Shown here piece after piece: positions 36,998-44,316 of a stretch of 64,000 bases of DNA. Within the stretch, counting starts at the first letter, position 1. The number at the start of each line of letters is the position of its first letter. The DNA is from Aquabacter cavernae. Lineage in GTDB: Bacteria > Pseudomonadota > Alphaproteobacteria > Rhizobiales > Xanthobacteraceae. Location: the NCBI RefSeq assembly GCF_003993795.1, contig NZ_RWKV01000008.1:434001-498000 (forward strand). Direction: 5' to 3'. The translations under genes were made by a program, and so were the position numbers. The notes beneath the pieces are model-generated. The model did no database searches, was not told the DNA's origin, and saw only the letters and a program-made list of their open reading frames with translations.

Positions 36998-38791
36998 ATG
37001 GGCGACGACAGCAGCTTCCGCTACCGGCGCGATGACGGCTACCCCGGCCAGCAGGCCGGCTCCAGGTCTCCTCAGGCGGCCGATGGGCCGTCGGCGGAGG
37101 ACGCGCTTGCGGAACTCGCCCGCCTGATCGGGCAGGATGATCCCTTCGCCGATTTCGCTGATATCGCCGAGGAACCGGCACCCGCTCCGGCGCGGCCCGC
37201 CCGTGAGGCGCCCGCGCCCCGGCCGCAATTCTCCGCCCCGCCGGTGGAGCGTCGCTTCGAGGACTGGCAGCCCGGCCGCCGGTCCGCCCGCGATGCGGCG
37301 CCGGACGCGCAGGAGCTTCCTCCCGCCCGCGAAAGCACGGTGATGCGTGAGCGCACCGTGCAGCGCGAGGCACCCACCTCCACCCGTGACATTCCCACCG
37401 CCGCCCGCGAGGCGACCGGCTATCGTCAGCCCGCTGGCTTTGCCGGGGGACAGGCGCCAGCCATGCCGCCGCGTGCCCCCATGCCCGCTGCCCCCATGCC
37501 TGCCGCGCCTGCGTCGTCCGGGCGTGATGCGGCCTTCCCGCCCCGCGAGAGCGGCGCGGTGGGTGGCTTGCGCGGCCGCGCGCCCGTCCAGAACGACTGG
37601 GGCACCGGCGAAGAGACCGGCTGGGGCGCAACCGAGGCTGCCTCCGCCCACCTCCAGACCGAAGCCCGCTCCACGGTTCGCTCCGGCTACGGCTCGCTCG
37701 CCCGGCGTGGCGAGACCCAGCCTGACGAGAGCCCCCGCGCGCCTAACGCCCGCCATGAGCAGGAGGCCGCGCACGACCCCTCCCGGCAGGACGGGGCCTA
37801 CGCCTATACGGATTCCGAGCAGACCCGCTACGCCGACTATGACGACACCTATGACCCGGCCTTCGATGAAGAAGGCTATATGCCCCCGCACGGCGAAGAG
37901 GTCTATGAGACCGAGCCGCGCCGCAACAAGGGCCGCACGGCCCTGATCGCGGTGGCCGCCCTGGTGGGCCTCGGCGTCGTGGCGACGGCGGGCGTGATGG
38001 TATTCCGGGGCGGTGGGTCCGGTTCCTCCTCCACCGCCGAGACGGCGCCTGTCATCAAGGCCGACACCTCTCCCAGCAAGGTGGCGGGACCGACGCCCGC
38101 CAATGGGCAGAATGGCGACGGACAGAAGCTGATCTATGACCGCGTGGGCGGCCAGCCCGGCCAACCCGGCCAGGAACGGGTCGTTCCGCGCGAGGAGCAG
38201 CCCATGGACGTGGCAGCCGCTGCGGCCGCTGCCGCGGCGGGCGCCCCCCAGCAGCCCGCTTCCCCCACCGATCCCAAGCGTGTGCGCACCGTGGCGGTGC
38301 GCTCGGACGGCAGCATCGTGCCGGGCGCCAATCCGCCCGCCGCGCAGCCTGTTTCCACCGGCGCGGCGCCCACGGCCTACGCGCCCACGCAGAATCCCCT
38401 TCCTGCGGGCGCGCCCGCGCCCCGGACCGTGACCACCACGGCCACCACCGGCCAGGGGGGATCCGTGGCGGCTGCTGCTCCGGCCGCGACCCAGCAGGCC
38501 GCCGTAACCCCGGCCGCCCCGCCTCCGGCGGCGGCCGCCAACGGGGCCTATGTGGTGCAGGTATCCTCGCAGACCTCCGAGGCGGGTGCGCTCGGCTCCT
38601 TCAAGGTGCTCCAGAGCCGCTATCCGCAGCTTCTCGGTAGCTATAAGCCGTCCGTGCGGCGTGCGGATCTGGGCGAGAAGGGCATCTTCTACCGCGCCCT
38701 GGTGGGGCCCTTCGCCTCGCGCGACGAAGCGAACAATCTGTGCGCGGCGCTGCAGGCGCAGGGCGGCACCTGCTTCGTCACACGCAACTGA
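36998..38791 (+). CDS. SPOR-domain cell envelope protein
   Basis: 597-residue bitopic membrane protein. A long cytoplasmic, proline- and arginine-rich disordered region (1-310) with the conserved ALAELARLIGQDDPFADF block near residues 35-50 precedes one transmembrane helix (about 314-335, ALIAVAALVGLGVVATAGVMVF). A periplasmic low-complexity linker leads to a C-terminal SPOR domain (about 520-597: GAYVVQVSSQTSEAGALGSFKVLQ ... RALVGPFASRDEANNLCAAL ... TCFVTRN). SPOR domains bind denuded glycan strands at the septum, so a role in cell division is likely. It follows argS, the usual place in Hyphomicrobiales. Confidence 0.92.
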   Translation: MGDDSSFRYRRDDGYPGQQAGSRSPQAADGPSAEDALAELARLIGQDDPFADFADIAEEPAPAPARPAREAPAPRPQFSAPPVERRFEDWQPGRRSARDAAPDAQELPPARESTVMRERTVQREAPTSTRDIPTAAREATGYRQPAGFAGGQAPAMPPRAPMPAAPMPAAPASSGRDAAFPPRESGAVGGLRGRAPVQNDWGTGEETGWGATEAASAHLQTEARSTVRSGYGSLARRGETQPDESPRAPNARHEQEAAHDPSRQDGAYAYTDSEQTRYADYDDTYDPAFDEEGYMPPHGEEVYETEPRRNKGRTALIAVAALVGLGVVATAGVMVFRGGGSGSSSTAETAPVIKADTSPSKVAGPTPANGQNGDGQKLIYDRVGGQPGQPGQERVVPREEQPMDVAAAAAAAAAGAPQQPASPTDPKRVRTVAVRSDGSIVPGANPPAAQPVSTGAAPTAYAPTQNPLPAGAPAPRTVTTTATTGQGGSVAAAAPAATQQAAVTPAAPPPAAAANGAYVVQVSSQTSEAGALGSFKVLQSRYPQLLGSYKPSVRRADLGEKGIFYRALVGPFASRDEANNLCAALQAQGGTCFVTRN

Positions 38792-38808
38792 CGAGACCCG
38801 CTTCCAAT

Positions 38809-38839
38809 GAAAAAGGCCGGGCATAGCCCGGCCTTTTTT
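38809..38839 (+). terminator. Strong rho-independent terminator, probably bidirectional
   Basis: aaaaggccgggc-ata-gcccggcctttttt: 12-bp perfect stem (38811-38822 with 38826-38837), 3-nt loop, A-run before and T-run after. It separates the SPOR gene from the convergent DUF815 gene that ends at 38844. Confidence 0.9.
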
Positions 38840-38843
38840 GTCT

Positions 38844-39734
38844 TCAGGCGCCTGCGGGCGTCAGGACCACCCCGAGGCGGCCGGCGAGATCCTGCACATA
38901 TTGCCAGGCGGTGCGGCCCGAGCGGGCGCCGCGCGTGGTGGCCCATTCCAGAGCCTCCGGGCGCCATGTCTCCATAGTCACGGGCAAGGCGTGGTGCGCC
39001 ACATAGGCTTCCACCATGGCCAGATATTCGTCCTGGCTGCATTTGTGGAAGCCGAGCCAGAGGCCGAACCGGTCCGACAGCGACACCTTCTCCTCCACGG
39101 CCTCGCCGGGATTGATGGCCGTGGACCGCTCATTCTCCATCATGTCGCGCGGCAGCAGGTGGCGGCGGTTGGAGGTGGCGTAGAAGATCACATTGTCCGG
39201 CCGCCCCTCGATGCCGCCTTCCAGCACCGCCTTCAGCGACTTGTAGGACGTGTCGTCCGCATCGAAGGAGAGGTCGTCGCAGAACACGATGAAGCGATGC
39301 CGCGAGGTGCGCATGCGCGCCATGAGGGCCGGCAGGGTCTCGATATCCTCGCGATGAATCTCCACCAGCTTGAGACGGCTGTCTCCTGCGGGAATTCCCA
39401 GATTCACATGGGCGTGGGCGGCCTTCACGAGGGAGCTTTTGCCCATGCCGCGCGCGCCCCAGAGCAGGGCATTGTTGGCGGGCAGGCCGCGCGCGAAGCG
39501 GGAGGTGTTCTCCACCAATTGGTCGCGCACCCGGTCGATGCCGTGGAGCAGTTCCATGTCCACGCGGTTCACGCGCGGCACGGGCTCGCAGCGAGGCGGC
39601 TCGGTCTGCCAGACGAAGGCATCGGCGGCATCGAAATCAGTCACGGGCGCGCGCAGTGGCGCCAGGCGCTCCAGGGCGTCGGCGATGCGCAGCAGCAGGG
39701 CCTGCGTGGCGTCGGATTGGGTGTCTGGCGTCAT
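38844..39734 (-). CDS. DUF815 AAA-type ATPase
   Basis: 296-residue cytoplasmic P-loop ATPase. The domain starts LVPRV-like (EPVPRVNRVDMELLHGIDRVRDQLVENT), Walker A is LLWGARGMGKSS (about 91-101), Walker B is FIVFCDDLSF, and sensor-like segments YATSNRRHLLPRDMM and SLSDRFGLWLGFH are diagnostic of DUF815. The process served is unknown. I start at ATG 39734 (MTPDTQSDAT); the frame continues to 39827 without conserved features. It is convergent with the SPOR gene. Confidence 0.9.
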   Translation of the reverse strand: MTPDTQSDATQALLLRIADALERLAPLRAPVTDFDAADAFVWQTEPPRCEPVPRVNRVDMELLHGIDRVRDQLVENTSRFARGLPANNALLWGARGMGKSSLVKAAHAHVNLGIPAGDSRLKLVEIHREDIETLPALMARMRTSRHRFIVFCDDLSFDADDTSYKSLKAVLEGGIEGRPDNVIFYATSNRRHLLPRDMMENERSTAINPGEAVEEKVSLSDRFGLWLGFHKCSQDEYLAMVEAYVAHHALPVTMETWRPEALEWATTRGARSGRTAWQYVQDLAGRLGVVLTPAGA

Positions 39735-40013
39735 GATATCCTCCCGGGCCTGCGCATACCCGCCCGGGCCGGGAGCAACAAGGCTGAGATGCGCGACGCG
39801 GCGCGCAGAGGCATGCCGCCCGCGCATGGATGTGTGACCTCGCTGCCGCAGGTCACGCCGGATCGGCCGCGCGGGGGCGATTCGATGTTGCGTTGCGGCA
39901 GGCTTCCGTTAACTTTTGTCCATTCTACTGACGCTGCTGTTCCGGAGGCTGGGCCGGGCAGCATCCGATGCGATCGTGCGTTCCTTCGGGAATGTCGATC
40001 ATGAGGAGCGCGC

Positions 40014-40880
40014 ATGCGATTGACCCGGCCCCGAGCCTCTTTTGGCTCTTCGTCCCTTTCTCTCGTGGTTCTGTCTCTGGCCGTGGGCGCTTTGCCCGCG
40101 GGAGTGGCGCGCGCGCAGGAGCCTGCCGCTCCCGCCGCCCAGTCCACGCTGCCCTCGTGGGTGCCCGACTGGATCGCCATGGGCTTCGGCGAGGAGCCGC
40201 AGGCTGAGCCGCAGCCCCCCGAGCCCGAGCCCTATTTCCTGAATTCCACGCCCTCCGTTCCCGGTGGCTCGCAGGCGCAGGGCATGACCACCCGCGTCAG
40301 CCGCACCGTCAACAAGGACGGCAGCAGCGCGGTGACAGCCGCGGGCGCCGTGCGCGAATGGCGTGGGGCTGAGTTCGGCGTGGACATGGCGCTTGCCGCC
40401 CGCCAGGGCAATGCCGTGCCCGTCCAGAGCGCCGTTACGGCGAGCCAGGACGGCGCGGGTGCCGCCGCATGGGCGCGGGCGCAGATTCCCGGCGTCGCCA
40501 ATCTCACGGGCTGGGACAAAGGATCGGTGGACGTGCGCGTGGACCCGGTCCAGGAGCAGGGGCGCCTGGGCACCACCTTCTCGCGCGAATTCGCCGTGAC
40601 CGAAGGCGTCAAGGCGCGGGTGAGCGACAGCTATACGGTCGTCTCCGGCAGCGACGGCACCCAGCAATGGGAGACCGGAAAGTCCGTGAGCGTGGATCTG
40701 CAGGCCACGGGCACCAGCGTCAGCGTCGGCACGGGCAATCGCAGCGGCGATGCCAGTTGGCAGCCCTCCGTCAGCGCGTCCCAGCAGATCGTGGGCCCGC
40801 TGTCCGTGACCACCAGCGTCGCGGACAATGGCGATACGCTGAACAAGTCCATCACCGCCGGCTTCCGCCGCACCTGGTGA
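40014..40880 (+). CDS. Secreted protein of unknown function with OMP-like C-terminus
   Basis: 288 residues. A signal peptide (SSLSLVVLSLAVGALPAGVARA, cleavage before QEP) is followed by a Pro/Glu/Gln-rich segment (about 36-75) and then a repetitive beta-rich domain (about 85-288) with alternating polar and hydrophobic residues (SVDVRVDP, FSREFAVTEGVKARVSDSYTVV, GKSVSVDLQATGTSVSVGTG). It ends AGFRRTW; a C-terminal aromatic residue after an amphipathic strand is the BAM-recognition signature of outer membrane beta-barrels. About eight to ten strands could form. GAGGAG six bases upstream supports ATG 40014. No known family recognised. Confidence 0.75.
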   Translation: MRLTRPRASFGSSSLSLVVLSLAVGALPAGVARAQEPAAPAAQSTLPSWVPDWIAMGFGEEPQAEPQPPEPEPYFLNSTPSVPGGSQAQGMTTRVSRTVNKDGSSAVTAAGAVREWRGAEFGVDMALAARQGNAVPVQSAVTASQDGAGAAAWARAQIPGVANLTGWDKGSVDVRVDPVQEQGRLGTTFSREFAVTEGVKARVSDSYTVVSGSDGTQQWETGKSVSVDLQATGTSVSVGTGNRSGDASWQPSVSASQQIVGPLSVTTSVADNGDTLNKSITAGFRRTW

Positions 40881-40886
40881 GAGAGA

Positions 40887-40907
40887 GGGGGCGCGGAATC
40901 CGCCCCC
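40887..40907 (+). terminator. Possible terminator between convergent genes
   Basis: A 7-bp stem gggggcg (40887-40893) with cgccccc (40901-40907), 7-nt loop, between the plus gene ending at 40880 and the minus gene ending at 40917. No T run. Confidence 0.4.
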
Positions 40908-40916
40908 CGCCGGGGA

Positions 40917-41753
40917 CTATTGCCAGATCATCGCGGCGAGGAAGCGCGCCACCATGAGAAGCAGGAAGCTGCCGAAGCCGATTTCCAGCGTTCGGCGCGA
41001 CAGGCGATGGGCGAGCCGCGCGCCCAGCGGCGCCACAGCCGTGCTCACGGGCGCCATGCAGGCAAAGCCGATCAGCGACACATAGCCGATGGACAGAGGC
41101 GGCAGGTCCGCCATGTGCGACCAGCCGCCCACCGCATAGCCGATGATGCCCGGCAGTGGGACGATCATGCCGATGCCCGCCGAGGTGGCCACGGCCATAT
41201 GGATCGGCACGCCATAAAGGCTCAGCACCATGGTGACGAGCCCGCCCCCGCTGATGCCCACCAGGGCGGCCATCACGCCGATGAAGAACGCATAGGCGCG
41301 CTGGGTCGTCGGGCCGGGCAGGGTGTCGGCGATGCGCCAGTCGCTGCGACCCGCCAAGGCTTTCGCGGCCATCACCAGGGCGATGACGATGAAGGCCGCC
41401 TGGAGCACCCGGCCATCGGCGAAGGCGGCCACCACAGAGCCCAGGGCCACGCCGATGAAGGCCGGCAGGCTCCAGAGGCGCAGCACGCCCGGCAGCACCG
41501 CGCCGCGCGCCTTGTGGGCGCGATAGGATTGCAGGGCGGTGGGAACGATGATGGCGAGCGAGGTGCCGACGCACAATTGCATGCGCACGGCCTCGTCCAC
41601 GCCCATGGCCCGGAACACCTCATAGAGAACGGGGACGATCAGCGCGCCGCCGCCCACTCCGAGGAGCCCGGCGAGAAGACCCGTGAAGACGCCGCCGGCA
41701 AGCAGAGGCACGGCGAGCGTGAGAAGCTCGCTCCAGGAAAAAGACGAGAGCAT
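40917..41753 (-). CDS. TauE/SafE family permease
   Basis: Polytopic inner membrane protein of 278 residues with about eight helices in two homologous halves. The repeat signature is FTGLLAGLLGVGGGALIVPVLYE in the first half and GVMAALVGISGGGLVTMVLSLYG in the second. Family members export sulfite, sulfoacetate or other organosulfur anions. No taurine or sulfite genes are adjacent, so the substrate is open. The start ATG 41753 (MLSSFSWSELL) is preferred to the 17-residue longer frame. Confidence 0.9.
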   Translation of the reverse strand: MLSSFSWSELLTLAVPLLAGGVFTGLLAGLLGVGGGALIVPVLYEVFRAMGVDEAVRMQLCVGTSLAIIVPTALQSYRAHKARGAVLPGVLRLWSLPAFIGVALGSVVAAFADGRVLQAAFIVIALVMAAKALAGRSDWRIADTLPGPTTQRAYAFFIGVMAALVGISGGGLVTMVLSLYGVPIHMAVATSAGIGMIVPLPGIIGYAVGGWSHMADLPPLSIGYVSLIGFACMAPVSTAVAPLGARLAHRLSRRTLEIGFGSFLLLMVARFLAAMIWQ

Positions 41754-41872
41754 GGGCTTGTGTCGGGATGGGTGGCGCCGGAGCGGCGCGGGAGAGGGCG
41801 GCACACTGAACCCGCCCCCTGTCCTTGTCCAGTTATCGCAGGGGAATGCCCGGCCGGCGAAACGCGGACGCC

Positions 41873-42880
41873 TCAGGCCGCGGCGCGGCGCGGCGCGTGG
41901 CGCACATCATCAACCGCCGCATGCAGCACGCCGAGCCCAGCGCCCGGCTGCACGCCTTCTGTGGCAAGCCGCCGCCGGAAGCGCCGGGAGCCCGGCTGCC
42001 CCCCGAACAGGCCCAGCATGTGCCGGGTGATGTCGTGGAGGCGGCCGCCCGCCTCCAGATGGGCGGCCATATAGGGCTCGAACGCCTCCAGCGCGGCGAA
42101 GGTGTCGGCATGGGGGGCGGGCGTGCCGTAAAGGCGCGGGTCCACGTCCAGCAGCAGCTCGGGATTCTGATAGGCGGCGCGGCCGAACATGACGCCATCG
42201 AGCCCGGCGCCGTGGGCCTCGGCATCGTCCAGCGTGGCAAGGCCGCCATTGAGGCTGATGGGAATGTGGGACAGGCGCGCCTTCAGGCGATGCACGCGAT
42301 CATAGTCGAGCGGCGGGATTTCCCGGTTTTCCTTGGGCGACAGGCCCTTCAGCCAGGCCTTGCGGGCATGGACCGTGAGCGCGTCCGCGCCAGCGGCCAC
42401 CACCGCATCGGCCAGGGCATCCAGGGCGATTTCCGGGTCCTGATCGTCCACGCCGATGCGGCATTTGACGGTCACGGGCACGCGCACCTCTGCCTTCATG
42501 GCCGCGACGCAGTCCGCCACCAGAGCGGGCTCGCGCATGAGGCAGGCGCCGAAATTACCGCCCTGCACCCGGTCGGAGGGGCAGCCCACATTCAGGTTGA
42601 TCTCGTCATAGCCGAACTCGGCGCAGATGCGCGCGGCCTGCGCGAGAAGGGCCGGATCGCTGCCGCCGAGTTGGACGGCGACAGGGTGCTCTTCGGGGGA
42701 ATAGCCGAGCAGGCGCTCGCGATCGCCATGGATCACGGCCAAAGCGGTGACCATCTCCGTATAGAGTAGCGCGCGGGCGGACAGGTGCCGGTGAAAGGCC
42801 CGGCAGTGCCTATCCGTCCAGTCCATCATGGGCGCGACGGAGAATGTCAAGCCATTGATATGGTTTTGTAATTCGCTCAT
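41873..42880 (-). CDS. dusA: tRNA-dihydrouridine synthase A
   Basis: FMN-dependent reductase that forms dihydrouridine 20/20a in tRNA. 335 residues from ATG 42880. It opens FSVAPMMDWTDRHCRAFHR; the catalytic cysteine is C113 in GACLMREP after the NVGCPSDRVQGGNFG loop; phosphate-binding segments are ISLNGGLATLDDA and DGVMFGRAAYQNP. The DusA-type C-terminal helical domain (HITRHMLGLFGGQPGSRRFRRRL) confirms the subclass. A longer frame to 42952 exists, but GAGGA lies 13 bases upstream of ATG 42880 and the family starts here. Confidence 0.94.
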   Translation of the reverse strand: MSELQNHINGLTFSVAPMMDWTDRHCRAFHRHLSARALLYTEMVTALAVIHGDRERLLGYSPEEHPVAVQLGGSDPALLAQAARICAEFGYDEINLNVGCPSDRVQGGNFGACLMREPALVADCVAAMKAEVRVPVTVKCRIGVDDQDPEIALDALADAVVAAGADALTVHARKAWLKGLSPKENREIPPLDYDRVHRLKARLSHIPISLNGGLATLDDAEAHGAGLDGVMFGRAAYQNPELLLDVDPRLYGTPAPHADTFAALEAFEPYMAAHLEAGGRLHDITRHMLGLFGGQPGSRRFRRRLATEGVQPGAGLGVLHAAVDDVRHAPRRAAA

Positions 42881-43141
42881 TTCGATTGAGTTTTCCTCAA
42901 ACTCCGGCGTTCGGCTCGCCTCCGTTTTCCGCCGTTTGTTCGCTGCCCGCACTGCGGTGCAGTATTATTTCGCACCGTGCAGTACCGGGGCGGGAATGGG
43001 GTATGGGGATCAGTATAACACGCCGTCGAAAGGACGGCTCGACCCGCCACCGGACCACCGTCAGCCAGGGGCGGTTCCGACGGGAAATCTTGACATCCTG
43101 AATCGTCGCGCGAACTTGCCGCGCCTCGGTTGGCGCGATCC
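42881..43141. other. Intergenic region dusA / HlyD-like gene
   Basis: 261 bp upstream of dusA and downstream of the HlyD-like gene. No gene, RNA or repeat recognised; should contain the dusA promoter. Confidence 0.4.
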
Positions 43142-44002
43142 TTACTCCTTGACGAACCGGATGTGGCAGCGCAGGCCCGCGGGGATGCTCAGGTCCGGGT
43201 TGGGCAGGGTGAGGCGCACGCCGAAGGTGCCGCTGGCGGTGTCCAGAACCTGATCCACCACAGTCACCTTCGCTTCGTGGCGGGAATTAAGCGGGGCGTC
43301 GAGGGTCACTTCCGCGCGGGTGCCGGGCGCGGTCTGGCCGTAATAGGCCACCGGCACGTAAACCTCCACCTGGAGGGGGTCGATCTCCGCCAGCGTCATG
43401 AAGGTGCCTTGCTCATTGCGGTATTCGCCGGGCTGCATGGTGCGCTCCACCACCACGCCATTGACCGGGCTCGCGATGCGCTTCTGGTCCAGCACGGACT
43501 TGGCCTTCTCCACCTCCAGCGCGGCGGCCTCAAGGTTCAGTTCCGCCTCGCGCAGGTTGAAGGCGGCAATCTCGGCCTGGGCCGTCGCGTCGTCGAACTG
43601 AACGGCGGAGACGGCACCGGGATTGGTCTGCTTGAGCCGTACGATTCGATCCGCGGACTGGGCGGTGAATTTGACACGCGCCCGCGCAGCCTGCACCAGT
43701 TGGTCGTTGCGCGCCCGGGAAAGCGCAACCAAAAGCTGTGCATTTTCCACGCTGGCCTCCAGTTCCACCAGCAGGTCGCCAGCCTTGACCTTGTCTCCGC
43801 GGTCGGCGTGCATTTTCTGGATAAGTCCGGGCACCGCGGCGCCAAGCTTTATTTTCGCATTGGCGTCAACGAGGCAATCATAGGCGGTATCCGATAGCGC
43901 GCGCGGCTGAGCCTGAGCCATAGTGGATATGGCACAGGCAGCGGTGGCGACAGCGAAGACAACGAATACTTGTATCATGCCAGATCGCATCGGCGTTTTC
44001 AT
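43142..44002 (-). CDS. HlyD/RND-type periplasmic adaptor protein (orphan)
   Basis: 286-residue membrane-fusion protein. The start ATG 44002 gives a signal peptide (MIQVFVVFAVATAACAISTMAQA, cleavage before QPR); no lipobox. A split lipoyl-like domain is formed by GLIQKMHADRGDKVKAGDLLVELE (about 60-83) and SPVNGVVVERTMQPGEYRNE (about 175-195), separated by a coiled-coil hairpin of about 85 residues (ENAQLLVALSRARND...LEVEKAKSVLDQKR). A beta-barrel region follows (LQVEVYVPVAYYGQ ... GTRAEVTL). Such adaptors link an inner membrane pump to TolC; no pump or ABC gene is adjacent. The gene is divergent from the giant surface-protein gene, 314 bp away. The frame extends to 44200 without further features. 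Confidence 0.87.
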   Translation of the reverse strand: MKTPMRSGMIQVFVVFAVATAACAISTMAQAQPRALSDTAYDCLVDANAKIKLGAAVPGLIQKMHADRGDKVKAGDLLVELEASVENAQLLVALSRARNDQLVQAARARVKFTAQSADRIVRLKQTNPGAVSAVQFDDATAQAEIAAFNLREAELNLEAAALEVEKAKSVLDQKRIASPVNGVVVERTMQPGEYRNEQGTFMTLAEIDPLQVEVYVPVAYYGQTAPGTRAEVTLDAPLNSRHEAKVTVVDQVLDTASGTFGVRLTLPNPDLSIPAGLRCHIRFVKE

Positions 44003-44316
44003 TCTGTTTTCCGAATAGAAAGCTTTGTTCAAGCGCATAGTGCGCTGCAGGTGGCCGAAGAGGGTGTCGCGGTCAAATTTTGCCATGGGTATTGGCGGCT
44101 TGCTGCCTTCTAAAGCCCGCAACTGGCAGTCGCGCTTCCCTTCATCCCCCTTGAAATCATTGCCATTATTTAATGCGCATCGGCCCCCTCGCAACCCCAT
44201 CCGCTCTGATTGACCTTAACCACGGCCTTAAGTTAATTACAGAATGTAAATCGCTGGATTTCTGACTGCGCAAGATTGCGTGCCAGTTTTTTTGGCCAAG
44301 GCGGGGGCCTTTATTC
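44003..44316. promoter_or_regulatory. Divergent, AT-enriched regulatory region
   Basis: 314 bp between the HlyD-like gene and the giant gene, clearly richer in A and T than the rest of the window. It contains two direct ccttaa hexamers 12 bp apart (44214-44219 and 44226-44231), several ttaa tetramers around 44217-44236 and a T7 run at 44287-44293. An in-frame TGA at 44263 confirms that the giant gene starts downstream. These are candidate promoter or regulator sites; no defined box was matched. Confidence 0.45.
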
